The notes: generated by a model not told the origin, from the sequence alone. A stretch of 64,000 bases of DNA from Bradyrhizobium sp. BRP22 (GCF_020194175.1 NZ_JADYVX010000002.1:372001-436000), one strand, 5' to 3'. Positions 41,229 to 51,715 are shown, counted from the stretch's first letter. Program-made: numbers and translations.

Positions 41229-42180
41229 TGTTCGATCCTTGCTGCCACTTGCGGCGCTGCATGCCGAACCAGGAGATCGCGATCGCGGCTAATAGGAACG
41301 GGATCATCGCCGTCGCAATCGCCGCACCCTCGCCCAGCCGTCCGGAGATGATGCCGCGCTGATAGCTCAGCGTCGCCATCAGATGCGTCGCATTGACCGG
41401 TCCGCCGCGGGTCAGCGCCCAGATCAGCTGGAAGTCGGTGAAGGTGAACAGTACCGAAAACGTCATCACCACGGCAATGATCGGCGTCAGCAGCGGATAG
41501 GTGATGTAGCGGAAGCGCTGCCAGTTGGTGGCGCCATCAAGCGTCGCCGCCTCATAGAGCGAGGGCGAGACCGTCTGCAGGCCCGCGAGAAGCGTGATCG
41601 CCACGAAGGGAACGCCGCGCCAGACATTGGCGAAGATGACGCTGGCGCGGGCCCAGGTGCTGTCGCCGAGGAAGTTGATGTTGTGGTCGATGACGCCGAG
41701 CTTGATCAGCGACCAGGAGATGATCGAGAACTGGGCGTCATAGATCCACCAGAACGCGATCGCCGACAGCACCGTCGGCACGATGAAGGGGATCAGCACG
41801 ATCGACCGGATCATCGCCTTGAACGGCATGTGCCGGTTCAAGAGCAGCGCGAGATAGAGCCCGATCGCGAATTTGATGACGCTGGCGATCAGCGTGTAGA
41901 GCAGCGTGTTGAAGACCGACAGCCAGAAGATCGCGTCGTCCCACAGCCATTGATAATTCTCGAGGCCGATGAAAATCCCGCCACGGCCGATGCGTTCGTC
42001 CGTGAAACTCATCCAGATGCCAAGGCCAAGCGGATAGGCCAGGAACAGGATCAGGAAAGCTGCCGCCGGCAGCATGAACCACAGCGCCGCCCAGTTGCGG
42101 TTGGCGCGCAGCCTCGACCATAGTGACGGCTCGCCGGCTGCGGCGGCCTGTACCGGCATCGATGTCTGGACAGTACTCAT
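41221..42180 (-). CDS. Sugar ABC transporter permease (MalF type)
   Basis: 319 residues with about six helices. The EAA loop reads SLYEAATLDGATNWQRFRYI. The long periplasmic segment after helix 1 (WMSFTDERIGRGGIFIGLEN) is usual for CUT1 permeases. It pairs with the MalG-type permease encoded downstream and overlapping it. A strong hairpin (42265-42289) separates it from the binding-protein gene upstream. Confidence 0.9.
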   Translation of the reverse strand: MSTVQTSMPVQAAAAGEPSLWSRLRANRNWAALWFMLPAAAFLILFLAYPLGLGIWMSFTDERIGRGGIFIGLENYQWLWDDAIFWLSVFNTLLYTLIASVIKFAIGLYLALLLNRHMPFKAMIRSIVLIPFIVPTVLSAIAFWWIYDAQFSIISWSLIKLGVIDHNINFLGDSTWARASVIFANVWRGVPFVAITLLAGLQTVSPSLYEAATLDGATNWQRFRYITYPLLTPIIAVVMTFSVLFTFTDFQLIWALTRGGPVNATHLMATLSYQRGIISGRLGEGAAIATAMIPFLLAAIAISWFGMQRRKWQQGSNND

Positions 42181-42264
42181 TCCGTCTCCAACTCAAATCG
42201 AAGGCAGCGCCCGGCCCGCTTCCGTGGCATCCGAGCGTCCCCCCGATCGCTCAACAACCAGAGA

Positions 42265-42289
42265 GCCGGCGCGGGCAGTCCGCGCCGGC
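42265..42289 (-). terminator. Strong intercistronic hairpin after the binding-protein gene
   Basis: GCCGGCGCGG (42265-42274) and CCGCGCCGGC (42280-42289) form a perfect 10-bp stem with a 5-base loop, 7 bases after the binding-protein stop on the minus strand. Such a structure typically shields the binding-protein mRNA and lowers permease expression. No T-run follows. Confidence 0.65.
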
Positions 42290-42296
42290 TGCCCGC

Positions 42297-43616
42297 TTAG
42301 CGGAAGATGCGCTTGGCCGCGCGTTCGGCCGAAGCCATCGCGGTCTTCACATCCTCGCGTCCGGTGCAGTAGTTCGCGTACATGTCGACGAGCACAAAGT
42401 CGGCGATCGCGGCTGCTGCGTTCTCGCTCATCTGCGCCTCGCCGGCCGGCGTCGAGGCGCTCTGCGCCACGCTGCGGTAAGGCGTGGTCTTCGGATCGGC
42501 GGTCCAGACCGGGTTCTTGTCGTAGCCGAGGAGGAAGTGGGACAGGTAACCCTGCGCCGCTTCGATCCAGGGGTTGAACTGATCCGGCTCCAGCATGAAG
42601 GCGGTGAACGCCTTGCAGGTCTGCGGATACTTCGAGAAGGTGAAGATCAGGATCGGGAAACCGAGATGAAGCTCGCGCGTCTTGCCGTCGATGCCGGGCG
42701 GCAGATGCGCGTGATTCATGTCCTCCGCGATCTGCGGATTCTCCTTCTTCGCCGTCACATAGATCGAAATGCCGTTCGTGGTGAGGTGAAGCTGGCCGGC
42801 GAGGAACGCCTTGTTGTTGGAACTGTCGTTCCACGATGCCGTGCCCGGCACGAAGTTCTCGTAGAGGCCCTTGACGTATTCCAGCGACTTCGCGGTCTCC
42901 GGCGAGTTGATGACGACCTTGTTGTTCTTGTCGATCATCTTGCCGCCATGGGCCCACAGCGCCCAGTGCAGCCAGCCGTTGGCGTCGCCCGAGGCGTGAC
43001 CCAGCGCCATGCCGGCCGGCGTGCCGTTCTTGTTCATGCCCTTCACGAGGTCGGCAAAGCCGGCGAGATCCTTCGGGAATTCCTTGTGGCCGGCCTTCTC
43101 GGCCGCGGCGACGCGGTAGTTGACGAGGCCGCCGGTGGCGGCAACGGGAATGCCGATCCATTTGCCGTTGAGCATGCCGTAGGCCTTGCCTGAGTCGGTC
43201 CAGCCGCCGCATTTCTGGCCGAGATAGTCGGCGACGTCGGTGACATCGACGCATTTGCTCGGGAACAGGAACGGCAGCGAATAGAGACCCCAGACCATGT
43301 CGAGGCCCTGCCCGGTGTTGGCGGCAACGGATGCCTTGGGCTGGATGTCGTCGTAGGATTCGTTGGAAACGTTGATGGTGACGTTGTTGGCCTTCTGGAA
43401 GGCGTCGACGATCTTCATGAAGGCGACGTCTTCGGCTTCGACGAAACGCTTCCAGCGCAATAGGTTGATCTTCGCCCCCGGCTCCGGCTTCCACGGCGCA
43501 GTCTGCGCCCAGGCCTTCGCATAACCCAATAGCTGATCGCTCGACATCGTCGCTGCGGCGGCCAAAAGGCCCGCACCGCCCTTGAGCAGCGAACGGCGAT
43601 CGGTGAACTTATTCAT
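42297..43616 (-). CDS. Sugar ABC transporter binding protein, Tat-exported
   Basis: 439 residues. The N-terminus FTDRRSLLKGGAGLLAAAATM is a twin-arginine signal (RR then hydrophobic run), so it should be exported folded. The family-1/CUT1 fold is visible: FVEAEDVAFMKIVDAFQKA, NNVTINVS, GLDMVWGLYSLPFLFP, FTAFMLEPDQFNPW. It binds a sugar or sugar derivative in the periplasm. It is encoded between the ATPase and permease genes; the downstream kdgK/eda and the divergent dehydratase suggest an aldose or aldonate ligand. Confidence 0.9.
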   Translation of the reverse strand: MNKFTDRRSLLKGGAGLLAAAATMSSDQLLGYAKAWAQTAPWKPEPGAKINLLRWKRFVEAEDVAFMKIVDAFQKANNVTINVSNESYDDIQPKASVAANTGQGLDMVWGLYSLPFLFPSKCVDVTDVADYLGQKCGGWTDSGKAYGMLNGKWIGIPVAATGGLVNYRVAAAEKAGHKEFPKDLAGFADLVKGMNKNGTPAGMALGHASGDANGWLHWALWAHGGKMIDKNNKVVINSPETAKSLEYVKGLYENFVPGTASWNDSSNNKAFLAGQLHLTTNGISIYVTAKKENPQIAEDMNHAHLPPGIDGKTRELHLGFPILIFTFSKYPQTCKAFTAFMLEPDQFNPWIEAAQGYLSHFLLGYDKNPVWTADPKTTPYRSVAQSASTPAGEAQMSENAAAAIADFVLVDMYANYCTGREDVKTAMASAERAAKRIFR

Positions 43617-43670
43617 TTCAAGTCTTCTCCCTTAATTTATGGTCTTGCTTGGGCTTGTTAGTCCGGCCGC

Positions 43671-44732
<1,062 letters not shown>

Positions 44733-44954
44733 TCATTTCCCTCCGATTCTAGCGGCGGTTAGGACCATAACGGCCCTGCCCGCTCTTCAAGTTGAGTTGC
44801 CTCTTAGCAGAATTTTTTCGCCATGTCCTTGGATCAAAGTTGAATATCGCCGCGCTCAATCAATTGCGAACAGTCGGTCGACGTGCATAAAGTCGCGTCA
44901 ACGAAACAAGGCTGAGTGCAGTGCAGCATAAGCCGTTGCGCTCGGGGAGAAACA

Positions 44955-46763
44955 ATGAACAAGCCTGCTACGCCAGTCACAAAGCGCAAGCTCCGCTCCA
45001 GCGAATGGTTCAACAACCCACACAATCCCGGCATGACCGCGCTCTATCTCGAGCGCTACCTTAATTATGGACTGACGCGGCAGGAATTGCAGTCCGGCAA
45101 ACCGATCATCGGCATTGCGCAGACCGGCAACGATCTTTCGCCCTGCAATCGCCATCATCTTGAATTGGCGCACCGGGTGCGCGAGGGCATTCGCGCCGCC
45201 GGCGGCATCGCGATGGAGTTTCCGACCCATCCGATTCAAGAGACAGGAAAACGGCCGACCGCTGCGCTCGACCGCAATCTTGCCTATCTCGGCCTGGTCG
45301 AAGTTCTCTTCGGCTATCCGCTCGATGCGGTCGTGCTGACCACCGGCTGCGACAAGACCACGCCGGCCTGCCTGATGGCGGCGGCGACCGTGAACCTGCC
45401 GGCGATCGTGCTATCGGGCGGGCCGATGTTGAACGGCTGGCACAATGGCGTGCGCTCCGGTTCCGGCACCGTGGTCTGGAAGGCGCGCGAGCAACTCGCC
45501 GCCGGCGAGATCGATTACGAAGAATTCATGAACGTCGTCGCCTCCTCGGCGCCGTCGGTCGGCCATTGCAATACAATGGGCACCGCCTCGACCATGAATT
45601 CGCTGGCGGAAGCGCTCGGCATGTCATTGCCGGGCTGCGCCGCGATCCCCGCACCCTATCGCGAGCGCGGCCAGATCGCCTATGAGACCGGAAAGCGGAT
45701 CGTCGAGATGGTCTGGGAGGACCTGAAACCTTCCGACATCCTCACCCGCAAGGCGTTCGAGAACTGCATCGTGGTGAATTCGGCGATCGGCGGCTCGACC
45801 AACGCGCCGATCCACATCAACGCGCTCGCGCGCCATGTCGGCGTCGAATTGTCGATCGGCGACTGGCAGAAATATGGCCACGACGTGCCGCTGCTGGTGA
45901 ACATGCAGCCGGCCGGCTTCTATCTCGGCGAGGAATATCACCGCGCCGGCGGCGTGCCGGCGGTGGTGCGCGAACTGATGAAGCACAAGCGCATCCATGA
46001 AGACGCGGTGACGGTGAACGGCCGCAGCATGGGCGAGAACTGCAAGGAAGCGGCCCAGCCCGATGGCGATGTGATCTTTACCTATGACAAGCCGCTGGTG
46101 AAGGACGCAGGCTTCCTGGTGCTGCGCGGCAATCTCTTTGATTCCGCGATCATGAAGACCAGCGTGATCTCCAAGGAGTTCCGCGACCGCTATCTGGTCA
46201 ACCCGAAGGATCCTAACGCCTTCGAGGGCCGCGCCATCGTGTTCGAGGGCCCGGAGGATTACCACGAGCGGATCGAGGATCCCTCGCTCGAGATCGACGA
46301 GCACTGCATGCTGTTCATCCGCGGCGCCGGTCCGATCGGCTATCCCGGCGGCGCCGAGGTCGTGAACATGCAGCCGCCGGCAGCGCTGATCAAACGCGGC
46401 ATCCTGTCCCTGCCCTGCATCGGCGACGGACGCCAGTCCGGCACCTCGGGCTCGCCGTCGATCCTCAACGCATCGCCGGAAGCGGCCGCCGATGGCGGGC
46501 TGGCGATCCTGAAGACCGGCGACCGCGTCCGCATCGACCTCAACAAGGGCACCGCCAACATCCTGATCCCCGACGAGGAGGTGAAGAAGCGGCATGCCGA
46601 ATTGAAGGCGAATGGCGGCTTCCGCTATCCGGCGAACCAGACGCCGTGGCAGGAGCTCTACCGCGCGACCGTCGGCCAGCAGGCCACCGGCGCCTGCCTC
46701 GAACTCGCCACCCGCTATCAAGACATCGCCGGCAAGGTCGGGGTGGCCCGGGATAATCACTAG
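44955..46763 (+). CDS. IlvD/EDD-family sugar-acid dehydratase
   Basis: 602 residues from ATG 44955, with GGGGAGAAACA ahead. Iron-sulfur cysteines are in [20 protein letters not shown] and [11 protein letters not shown], and ALGMSLPG and [17 protein letters not shown] are family signatures. Length and sequence favour the pentonate/hexonate dehydratases (arabonate, xylonate, fuconate) over branched-chain DHAD. It would form a 2-keto-3-deoxy acid. KDG kinase/aldolase encoded across the divergent gap, or the SDR encoded next, could consume it. A longer start at 44916 is less likely. Confidence 0.88.
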   Translation: MNKPATPVTKRKLRSSEWFNNPHNPGMTALYLERYLNYGLTRQELQSGKPIIGIAQTGNDLSPCNRHHLELAHRVREGIRAAGGIAMEFPTHPIQETGKRPTAALDRNLAYLGLVEVLFGYPLDAVVLTTGCDKTTPACLMAAATVNLPAIVLSGGPMLNGWHNGVRSGSGTVVWKAREQLAAGEIDYEEFMNVVASSAPSVGHCNTMGTASTMNSLAEALGMSLPGCAAIPAPYRERGQIAYETGKRIVEMVWEDLKPSDILTRKAFENCIVVNSAIGGSTNAPIHINALARHVGVELSIGDWQKYGHDVPLLVNMQPAGFYLGEEYHRAGGVPAVVRELMKHKRIHEDAVTVNGRSMGENCKEAAQPDGDVIFTYDKPLVKDAGFLVLRGNLFDSAIMKTSVISKEFRDRYLVNPKDPNAFEGRAIVFEGPEDYHERIEDPSLEIDEHCMLFIRGAGPIGYPGGAEVVNMQPPAALIKRGILSLPCIGDGRQSGTSGSPSILNASPEAAADGGLAILKTGDRVRIDLNKGTANILIPDEEVKKRHAELKANGGFRYPANQTPWQELYRATVGQQATGACLELATRYQDIAGKVGVARDNH

Positions 46764-46769
46764 CATCTT

Positions 46770-46873
46770 GTCATTCCGGGATGCGCGAGGCGCAGGCCCG
46801 GAATCCATTTCTCCGCTTGCGTATGTGGCGCCATGGATTCCGGGTTCGTCGCTTCGCGACGCCCCGGAATGAC
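46770..46873. repeat. Palindromic repeat, family B, copy 3
   Basis: It runs from GTCATTCCGGGATGCGCGAG to GACGCCCCGGAATGAC, with inner GGAATCCAT...ATGGATTCC. It lies between the dehydratase stop and the SDR start. It may act as a transcription or translation buffer within the operon. Confidence 0.75.
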
Positions 46874-46895
46874 GAGCAGAATGAAGGGACAAGAC

Positions 46896-47627
46896 ATGTC
46901 AGACCGGCTGAAGGGCAAGCGCGCATTCGTCACTGCGGCGGCCGTGGGCATCGGCCGCGCCTGCGCAGTCGCCTTTGCGCGCGAGGGCGCCAGCGTGTTC
47001 GCGACCGACATCGATGAGGAGAAGCTCGCGCTCCTCAAGCAGGAAGGTATCGCCGAAGTCGCCCGGCTCGACGTGCGCGACACCGCTGCGGTCACGGCCA
47101 TGGCCAAGCGCGTCGGCAAGACCGATATCCTGCTCAATGCGGCCGGCTTCGTGCATCATGGCACCGTGCTCGATTGCTCCGACGACGATTGGGACTTCTC
47201 CTTCGACCTCAATGTGAAGTCGATGCATCGCACGATCCGCGCCTTCCTGCCGGGCATGCTGGAAGCGGGCGGCGGCTCGATCGTGAACATCTCCTCCGCC
47301 GCCGGCGTGTTCAAGGCGGCGCCGAACCGCTACGTCTACGGCGCGACGAAGGCGGCGGTCGCGGCCCTCACCCGCTCCGTCGCGGTCGACTACATCAAGC
47401 GCGTGCGCTGCAATTGTATTTGCCCCGGAACCATCGAGACGCCATCGATGCTTGAGCGCGCGGCTGCAGCGGGTCCGAACGGACGCGACATGTTCGTGGC
47501 GCGCCAGCCGATGGGCCGGCTCGGCACCGCCGAAGAGATCGCCGCGCTCGCCGTCTATCTCGCGAGCGACGAGAGCTCGTTCACCACCGGCGTCGCGCAC
47601 GTCATCGACGGCGGCTGGACACTCTGA
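46896..47627 (+). CDS. SDR dehydrogenase, 2-keto-3-deoxy-L-fuconate dehydrogenase-like
   Basis: 243 residues from ATG 46896 (AAGGGAC ahead). Motifs: the cofactor stretch TAAAVGIGRACAVAF (with TAAAVGIG in place of TGxxxGIG), LNAAGFVHHG, the catalytic VYGATKAAVAALT, and RQPMGRLGTAEEIAALAVYL with SSFTTGVAHVIDGGW. The wording closely follows the DHRS6-type enzymes that oxidise 2-keto-3-deoxy-L-fuconate in the non-phosphorylated L-fucose route. Placed after a sugar-acid dehydratase, that is a sensible role. The unusual TAAA start of the Rossmann loop also occurs in that group. Confidence 0.85.
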   Translation: MSDRLKGKRAFVTAAAVGIGRACAVAFAREGASVFATDIDEEKLALLKQEGIAEVARLDVRDTAAVTAMAKRVGKTDILLNAAGFVHHGTVLDCSDDDWDFSFDLNVKSMHRTIRAFLPGMLEAGGGSIVNISSAAGVFKAAPNRYVYGATKAAVAALTRSVAVDYIKRVRCNCICPGTIETPSMLERAAAAGPNGRDMFVARQPMGRLGTAEEIAALAVYLASDESSFTTGVAHVIDGGWTL

Positions 47628-47630
47628 CAC

Positions 47631-47726
47631 CCTCATCCCGAGAAGCCGCGCATAGCGCGGCGTCTCGAGGGATGGGCCACGGGCCTCATGGTTCGAGACG
47701 CCGCTTCGCGGCTCCTCACCATGAGG
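47631..47726. repeat. Palindromic repeat with strong inner hairpin
   Basis: Left part: CTCATCCCGAGAAGCCGCGC through TCTCGAGGGATGGG. Right part: CCTCATGGTTCGAGACGCCG mirrored by GCGGCTCCTCACCATGAGG (47684-47726). It fills the gap between the two SDR genes. Confidence 0.65.
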
Positions 47727-47751
47727 AACTTAGATGAAAGGGAGGCACTCC

Positions 47752-48498
47752 ATGAACAAATACGATCTCAATGGCCGCAGTGCCGTCGTTACCGGCGGCG
47801 CGCAGGGTTTCGGGCGCGCGATCACCGAGCGTTTCGTCGCGTCGGGCGCAAAGGTCGCGATCTGGGACCATGACATCGCGCTGGCCGAGAAGACCGCAAA
47901 GGAGATCGGCGCTGGCGTCACCGCCTTCAAGGTCGACGTCACCGATCCGGCCGGCGTCGAGAAAGCGCGCGACGACGTGCTGAAGGCGTTCGGCAAGATC
48001 GACATTCTCGTCAACAATGCCGGCATCGCCGGCATCAACAAGACCGTGTGGGAGACCGATCTCGAAGAATGGCGCAAGGTGCTGCGCATCAATCTCGACG
48101 GCCCCTTCATCTGCTGCAAGGCGATCGTGCCGGCAATGCTCAGCCAAGGTTATGGCCGCATCGTCAACATCGCCTCGATCGCCGGCAAGGAAGGCAATCC
48201 GAACGCGGCACATTATTCGTCATCGAAGGCCGGCCTGATCGCGCTGACGAAATCGCTCGGCAAGGAGCTCGCGCAGCACAATATCCTCGTCAACGCGGTG
48301 ACGCCTGCGGCGGCGAAGACCGCGATCTTCGACCAGATGACGCAGCAGCACATCGATTTCATGCTGTCGAAGATCCCGAAGGGCCGCTTCGTGCTGGTGG
48401 AAGAGCTCGCCGCGCTGGTCGCCTGGCTGGCCTCGGAGGATTGCGCCTTCTCCACCGGCGCCGTGTTCGACATCTCCGGCGGCCGCGCGACGTATTAA
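47752..48498 (+). CDS. SDR-family oxidoreductase
   Basis: 248 residues from ATG 47752 (GGGAGG ahead). Motifs TGGAQGFGRAI, NNAGIAG, IASIAGKEGNPNAAHYSSSK, and SEDCAFSTGAVFDISGG. It is a typical 3-oxoacyl-ACP-reductase-like or sugar-alcohol dehydrogenase form, so the substrate cannot be named. Its position after the dehydratase and first SDR gene suggests a sugar or sugar-acid oxidation in the same pathway. The 3' end overlaps the convergent lysR gene by 4 bp. Confidence 0.85.
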   Translation: MNKYDLNGRSAVVTGGAQGFGRAITERFVASGAKVAIWDHDIALAEKTAKEIGAGVTAFKVDVTDPAGVEKARDDVLKAFGKIDILVNNAGIAGINKTVWETDLEEWRKVLRINLDGPFICCKAIVPAMLSQGYGRIVNIASIAGKEGNPNAAHYSSSKAGLIALTKSLGKELAQHNILVNAVTPAAAKTAIFDQMTQQHIDFMLSKIPKGRFVLVEELAALVAWLASEDCAFSTGAVFDISGGRATY

Positions 48499-49343
48499 GC
48501 TGGCTGGCGAAGCTCTGCGGCCAGATGATCGGCCAATAATGACGCCGCGCGCGGCAGGTTTGCCGCGCGGTGCAGCCTGATTTCGGCGCGCGGCAGCGGC
48601 GGCATGCCGTCGCGCTCCGACAAGCGCCGGAGCCGCGGCGGAAAAGTGCCGGCCTTGACCACGGTGACAGCCAATCCCTGCACCGCGATCGCCTCGACCG
48701 CAGCTAAGCTGTGGCTGACGAAAGCGAGCCGCCACGGCCGTTTCGCAGCGTCGAGCGCCTGCATCGCCCAGCTCCGGAACAGGCAGCCCTGCGGATAGAG
48801 CGCCACGGGAAGCGGATCGAGTTCCTCGACGCGATGCTCCGGGCTTGCCGCCCACACCGCCTGCTCGCGCCGCAGCAGTTCGCCGTCGCCACGCCCTTCC
48901 GGATGCATGGCGATGACGAGATCATAGGTCTCGCCAAGCCGGTCGGTCATCGAGGACGTCAGCCCCGTCTCCATCTCGATATGGATCAGCGGATAATTGG
49001 CGACGAAGCTAGCCAGCAGCGGCGGGACCAGCAGCGTGCCGTAGTCGTCCATCACGCCGAGGCGAACGCCTCCTTCCACCTTGTGCTCACGCACCCGGCC
49101 GACCGCCTCTTCGTTCAGGCTTATGATGCGTCGCCCGTAGCCAAGCAGGCCCTCGCCGGCCGCGCTCAGATCGACATTGGCCTTGGTGCGGTGAAACAGC
49201 TCCGCCTGCAGCCGCTCTTCCAGCCGCTTCACCTGCATGCTCACCGCCGATTGCGTCCGGTTCAGCGCCACGGCCGCACGCGTGAAGGAGCGATGGTCCG
49301 CCACCGCGACGAAAGCCTTCAGAAGATCTGGGTCGAGGCTCAT
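48495..49343 (-). CDS. LysR-family regulator
   Basis: 282 residues, slightly short. The winged helix is at 1-62 (LLKAFVAVADHRSFTRAAVA, then LNRTQSAVSMQVKRLEERL) and the effector domain follows (GVRLGVMDDYGTLLVPPLL). It is divergent from an EamA transporter gene across 83 bp with an AT-rich palindrome (49357-49373). It resembles the group of LysR proteins that control neighbouring exporters. It is convergent with the SDR gene. Confidence 0.87.
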   Translation of the reverse strand: MSLDPDLLKAFVAVADHRSFTRAAVALNRTQSAVSMQVKRLEERLQAELFHRTKANVDLSAAGEGLLGYGRRIISLNEEAVGRVREHKVEGGVRLGVMDDYGTLLVPPLLASFVANYPLIHIEMETGLTSSMTDRLGETYDLVIAMHPEGRGDGELLRREQAVWAASPEHRVEELDPLPVALYPQGCLFRSWAMQALDAAKRPWRLAFVSHSLAAVEAIAVQGLAVTVVKAGTFPPRLRRLSERDGMPPLPRAEIRLHRAANLPRAASLLADHLAAELRQPA

Positions 49344-49356
49344 GACGATCCGTGAT

Positions 49357-49373
49357 TTTATCTATCAGATAAA
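49357..49373. promoter_or_regulatory. Candidate LysR operator TTTATCT-ATC-AGATAAA
   Basis: An exact 7-bp inverted repeat with a 3-base spacer lies 14 bases upstream of the lysR start and 54 bases before the EamA start. AT-rich, T-N11/13-A style dyads are usual for LysR binding sites. Confidence 0.55.
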
Positions 49374-49426
49374 TTCCATTCCTTGATTATCGCCTGTCAC
49401 CTAGGGTCGACAAGGGCGAAAACGGG

Positions 49427-50365
49427 ATGGATGGGCGAGACATGATGGGTGAGACGTGGGGCGTCCTGGCCGCGCTGCTTTCGAGCGCGCTCGGCGGCAC
49501 GTCGATCGGAGCAACGCGCTATCTGGTCAACGCCATCGACCCGCTCGCCATCGGCGCGTTTCGCTTCGGCATCGGCTTCCTGCTGCTGCTTCCGCTCGTC
49601 CTGATCCAAAAGCGGGGCTGGCCGGCGCGGCGCGACTGGCTGGCCGTGATCGGCCTGGGCCTGCTGTTCTTCGCCGCGTTTCCGATCCTGTTCAACGCAT
49701 CCTTGATCTTCACGACGGCGGCGCGAGGCGCGCTCGCGCTCTCGACATTGCCGCTGGTGACGATGGCGGTCGGCGCCGCGCTTGGCAGCGAGCAGTTGAC
49801 GCTGCGAAAGACCGTTGGCGTGCTGGTGACGATCCTCGGCGTCGCCATGGCCCTGCTTTCCGGCCTCAGCGCCGCGCCGGAAGGGGCGTGGCGCGGCGAT
49901 CTGCTGATGGTAGCGGCCGCGCTCTGCATGGCGCTCTACAGCATCTGGTCAAAACCTTTCATCCGTCGCTCCGGTCCCGTTCCGTTCACCACGATGGCGA
50001 TGGCCGCCGGCGCGGCCTGCCTTACCGTCGCCTCGCTCGCGCGCGACAGTTTCGCACCGGTCGCGGCCTTCGGCGCACCGCAATGGTTCGGCGCGATCTA
50101 TCTCGGCGCCTTCGGAGCCGCGCTGACATTCTATCTGTGGGCGTTCGCACTGGAGCGTACTACGCCGACGTGCGTCGCAATTTCGGTAACCGTCAATCCG
50201 ATCGCGGCATCTCTCGTCGGCGCCACGCTGTTGGGCGAGCCGCTGAGCTGGAATCTGGCGGTCGGTATCGTGACCGTGTTTGCGGGGATCTGGATCGCGA
50301 CTGCGCAATCGGGCCCTAAAAAGGTCCGCAAGGCCGATCCGGCGGCGGTGCAGAAGCTGCCGTGA
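49427..50365 (+). CDS. EamA/DMT-family transporter
   Basis: 312 residues with about ten hydrophobic helices in two five-helix halves, the drug/metabolite transporter layout. Helix 1 has LLSSALGGTSIGATRYLV, the second repeat starts AALCMALYSIWSKPF, and VSVTVNPIAASLVGATLL-type ISVTVNPIAASLVGATLL is the usual loop before helix 9. It probably exports a small metabolite, under the divergent LysR regulator. ATG 49427, 49442 and 49445 are all possible starts; the first is used here. Confidence 0.87.
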   Translation: MDGRDMMGETWGVLAALLSSALGGTSIGATRYLVNAIDPLAIGAFRFGIGFLLLLPLVLIQKRGWPARRDWLAVIGLGLLFFAAFPILFNASLIFTTAARGALALSTLPLVTMAVGAALGSEQLTLRKTVGVLVTILGVAMALLSGLSAAPEGAWRGDLLMVAAALCMALYSIWSKPFIRRSGPVPFTTMAMAAGAACLTVASLARDSFAPVAAFGAPQWFGAIYLGAFGAALTFYLWAFALERTTPTCVAISVTVNPIAASLVGATLLGEPLSWNLAVGIVTVFAGIWIATAQSGPKKVRKADPAAVQKLP

Positions 50366-50479
50366 CGCCGGCGGGCCGATATTCCGCGCCAATGCGTCGC
50401 GCGTTGACCGCCTTGCGCTGGAACCGAGCTGCAACCATGTCTGGTTGAAAGCGGCCGCCGCCGCGACCGGATATCCTCC

Positions 50480-51160
50480 TTGAACATCTCCCTCTACACC
50501 ATCTCCGTCTGGGTGCTGCCGCTCCTGATCGCCATCACCTTCCATGAGGCGGCACACGGCTTTGTCGCTTACCGGCTGGGTGACAATACCGCCTGGCAAC
50601 TCGGCCGCGTCAGCTTCAATCCTGTCAAGCATATCGACCCGTTCGGCACGGTGATTCTGCCCGCCGTGCTCTTGCTGTCGCACTCGCCGTTTCTGTTCGG
50701 CTATGCCAAGCCGGTGCCGGTGAATTTCCGCAACCTCAAGCATCCCCGGCTCGACATGGTCTGGGTGGCGCTGGCCGGCCCTGCCATCAACATCATTCTC
50801 GCTATGGTTGTCGCGCTCGCGTTTCACGCGCTCCCTTTCATCCCACCGGACAGCGCGCGCTGGATCGCGGACAATCTCAAAAACGCCTTCCTGATCAATA
50901 TCGTGCTTGCGATCTTCAACATGATGCCGATCCCGCCGCTGGATGGCGGCCGGGTGGCGGTCGGGCTGCTGCCCCGGGCGCTTGCCGAGCCGCTCGCACG
51001 GCTCGAGCCCTATGGGCTGCTGATCCTGATCGGGCTTTTGATCCTGTTGCCCCTCCTCGGTTCGCAGCTTGGTCTCAATCTTGATATTATTTCCGCGATA
51101 CTGGGGACACTGACCGGCTATGTGATACGTGCGCTTCTCCTCATCACGGGCAACGCCTAA
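50480..51160 (+). CDS. Site-2-protease-family M50 zinc metalloprotease
   Basis: 226 residues with five to six helices. The zinc motif HEAAHGF (HExxH) is in the first segment after LPLLIAITF. The third ligand is in MIPIPPLDGGRVAVGLL (PLDGG). It is the short, PDZ-less type of intramembrane protease. The start is a TTG at 50480 (LNISLYTIS), because no ATG lies near and the hydrophobic N-terminus is complete in this frame. The substrate is unknown. It is followed 26 bp later by a tail-anchored unknown. Confidence 0.82.
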   Translation: MNISLYTISVWVLPLLIAITFHEAAHGFVAYRLGDNTAWQLGRVSFNPVKHIDPFGTVILPAVLLLSHSPFLFGYAKPVPVNFRNLKHPRLDMVWVALAGPAINIILAMVVALAFHALPFIPPDSARWIADNLKNAFLINIVLAIFNMMPIPPLDGGRVAVGLLPRALAEPLARLEPYGLLILIGLLILLPLLGSQLGLNLDIISAILGTLTGYVIRALLLITGNA

Positions 51161-51186
51161 GCTGAGGAAAAAATCGCGAGGGCCTC

Positions 51187-51612
51187 TTGATCAAAGCTGC
51201 CGATATGCTGATCGCTCGACGTGCGGACACCCGCGCCAGAGCGGACTTCGCGACCTGGAAAATGCTCGCCAAGCTCAATGGCACGTCATCCCTGTCGGCC
51301 GACGCGCAGAATTTCCTCGCCACCTACAACAAGCTTTCGGAGCAGATGCCCGAGGCCGAGGCGGGCGAGGCCACCATCAAGCTGATGTACAAGAGCTATT
51401 ATGCCGAGATGGGCGGTGCCGGTAAGCCGCCGGACGTTCCCGCCCCCTCCCGCGAGCCGGTCGCCGACCGCGGCAACGTCACCGCCTTCCGTCGCCTGCC
51501 CGCCAAGAAGACCGGCGTGTCCGGGCCAACGGGCAAACGGCCGCTGCCGGTAGCGCTGATCTTCGCCTGCCTCGTCGTGGTCTACGTCGGCATCCGGTAT
51601 TTCTGGCGCTAG
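51187..51612 (+). CDS. Unknown protein with C-terminal membrane anchor
   Basis: 141 residues. A soluble, mostly helical N-terminal half (LSADAQNFLATYNKLSEQMP, then IKLMYKSYYAEMGG) is followed by a proline-rich, basic linker (PAPSREPVADRG, KKTGVSGPTGKRPLP). A single C-terminal helix LPVALIFACLVVVYVGIRYF ends two residues from the C-terminus. It is a tail-anchored inner-membrane protein of unknown function. The start is TTG 51187 or ATG 51205. Closeness to the M50 protease gene makes it a conceivable partner or substrate, by position only. Confidence 0.6.
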   Translation: MIKAADMLIARRADTRARADFATWKMLAKLNGTSSLSADAQNFLATYNKLSEQMPEAEAGEATIKLMYKSYYAEMGGAGKPPDVPAPSREPVADRGNVTAFRRLPAKKTGVSGPTGKRPLPVALIFACLVVVYVGIRYFWR

Positions 51613-51715
51613 AGCGTTTTCGAGCGAAGTGGACACCGGTTCGCGTGAAGAAAACGCGTCAAAACAAGAATCTAGAGCTTCGGTTCTGATTCAATCAGAA
51701 CCGAAAATGCTCTAG
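51611..51715. repeat. Dispersed repeat family D, full copy with extra hairpin
   Basis: The first 57 bases (AGAGCGTTTTCGAGCGAAGT, then CCGGTTCGCGTGAAGAAAAC and GCGTCAAAAC) match 11884-11940 in reverse orientation. A near-perfect hairpin TTCGGTTCTGATT-C-AATCAGAACCGAA (51679-51705) follows, then AAAATGCTCTAG closes on the left-end CTAGAGCG. It begins in the stop codon of the tail-anchored protein gene. Confidence 0.75.
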
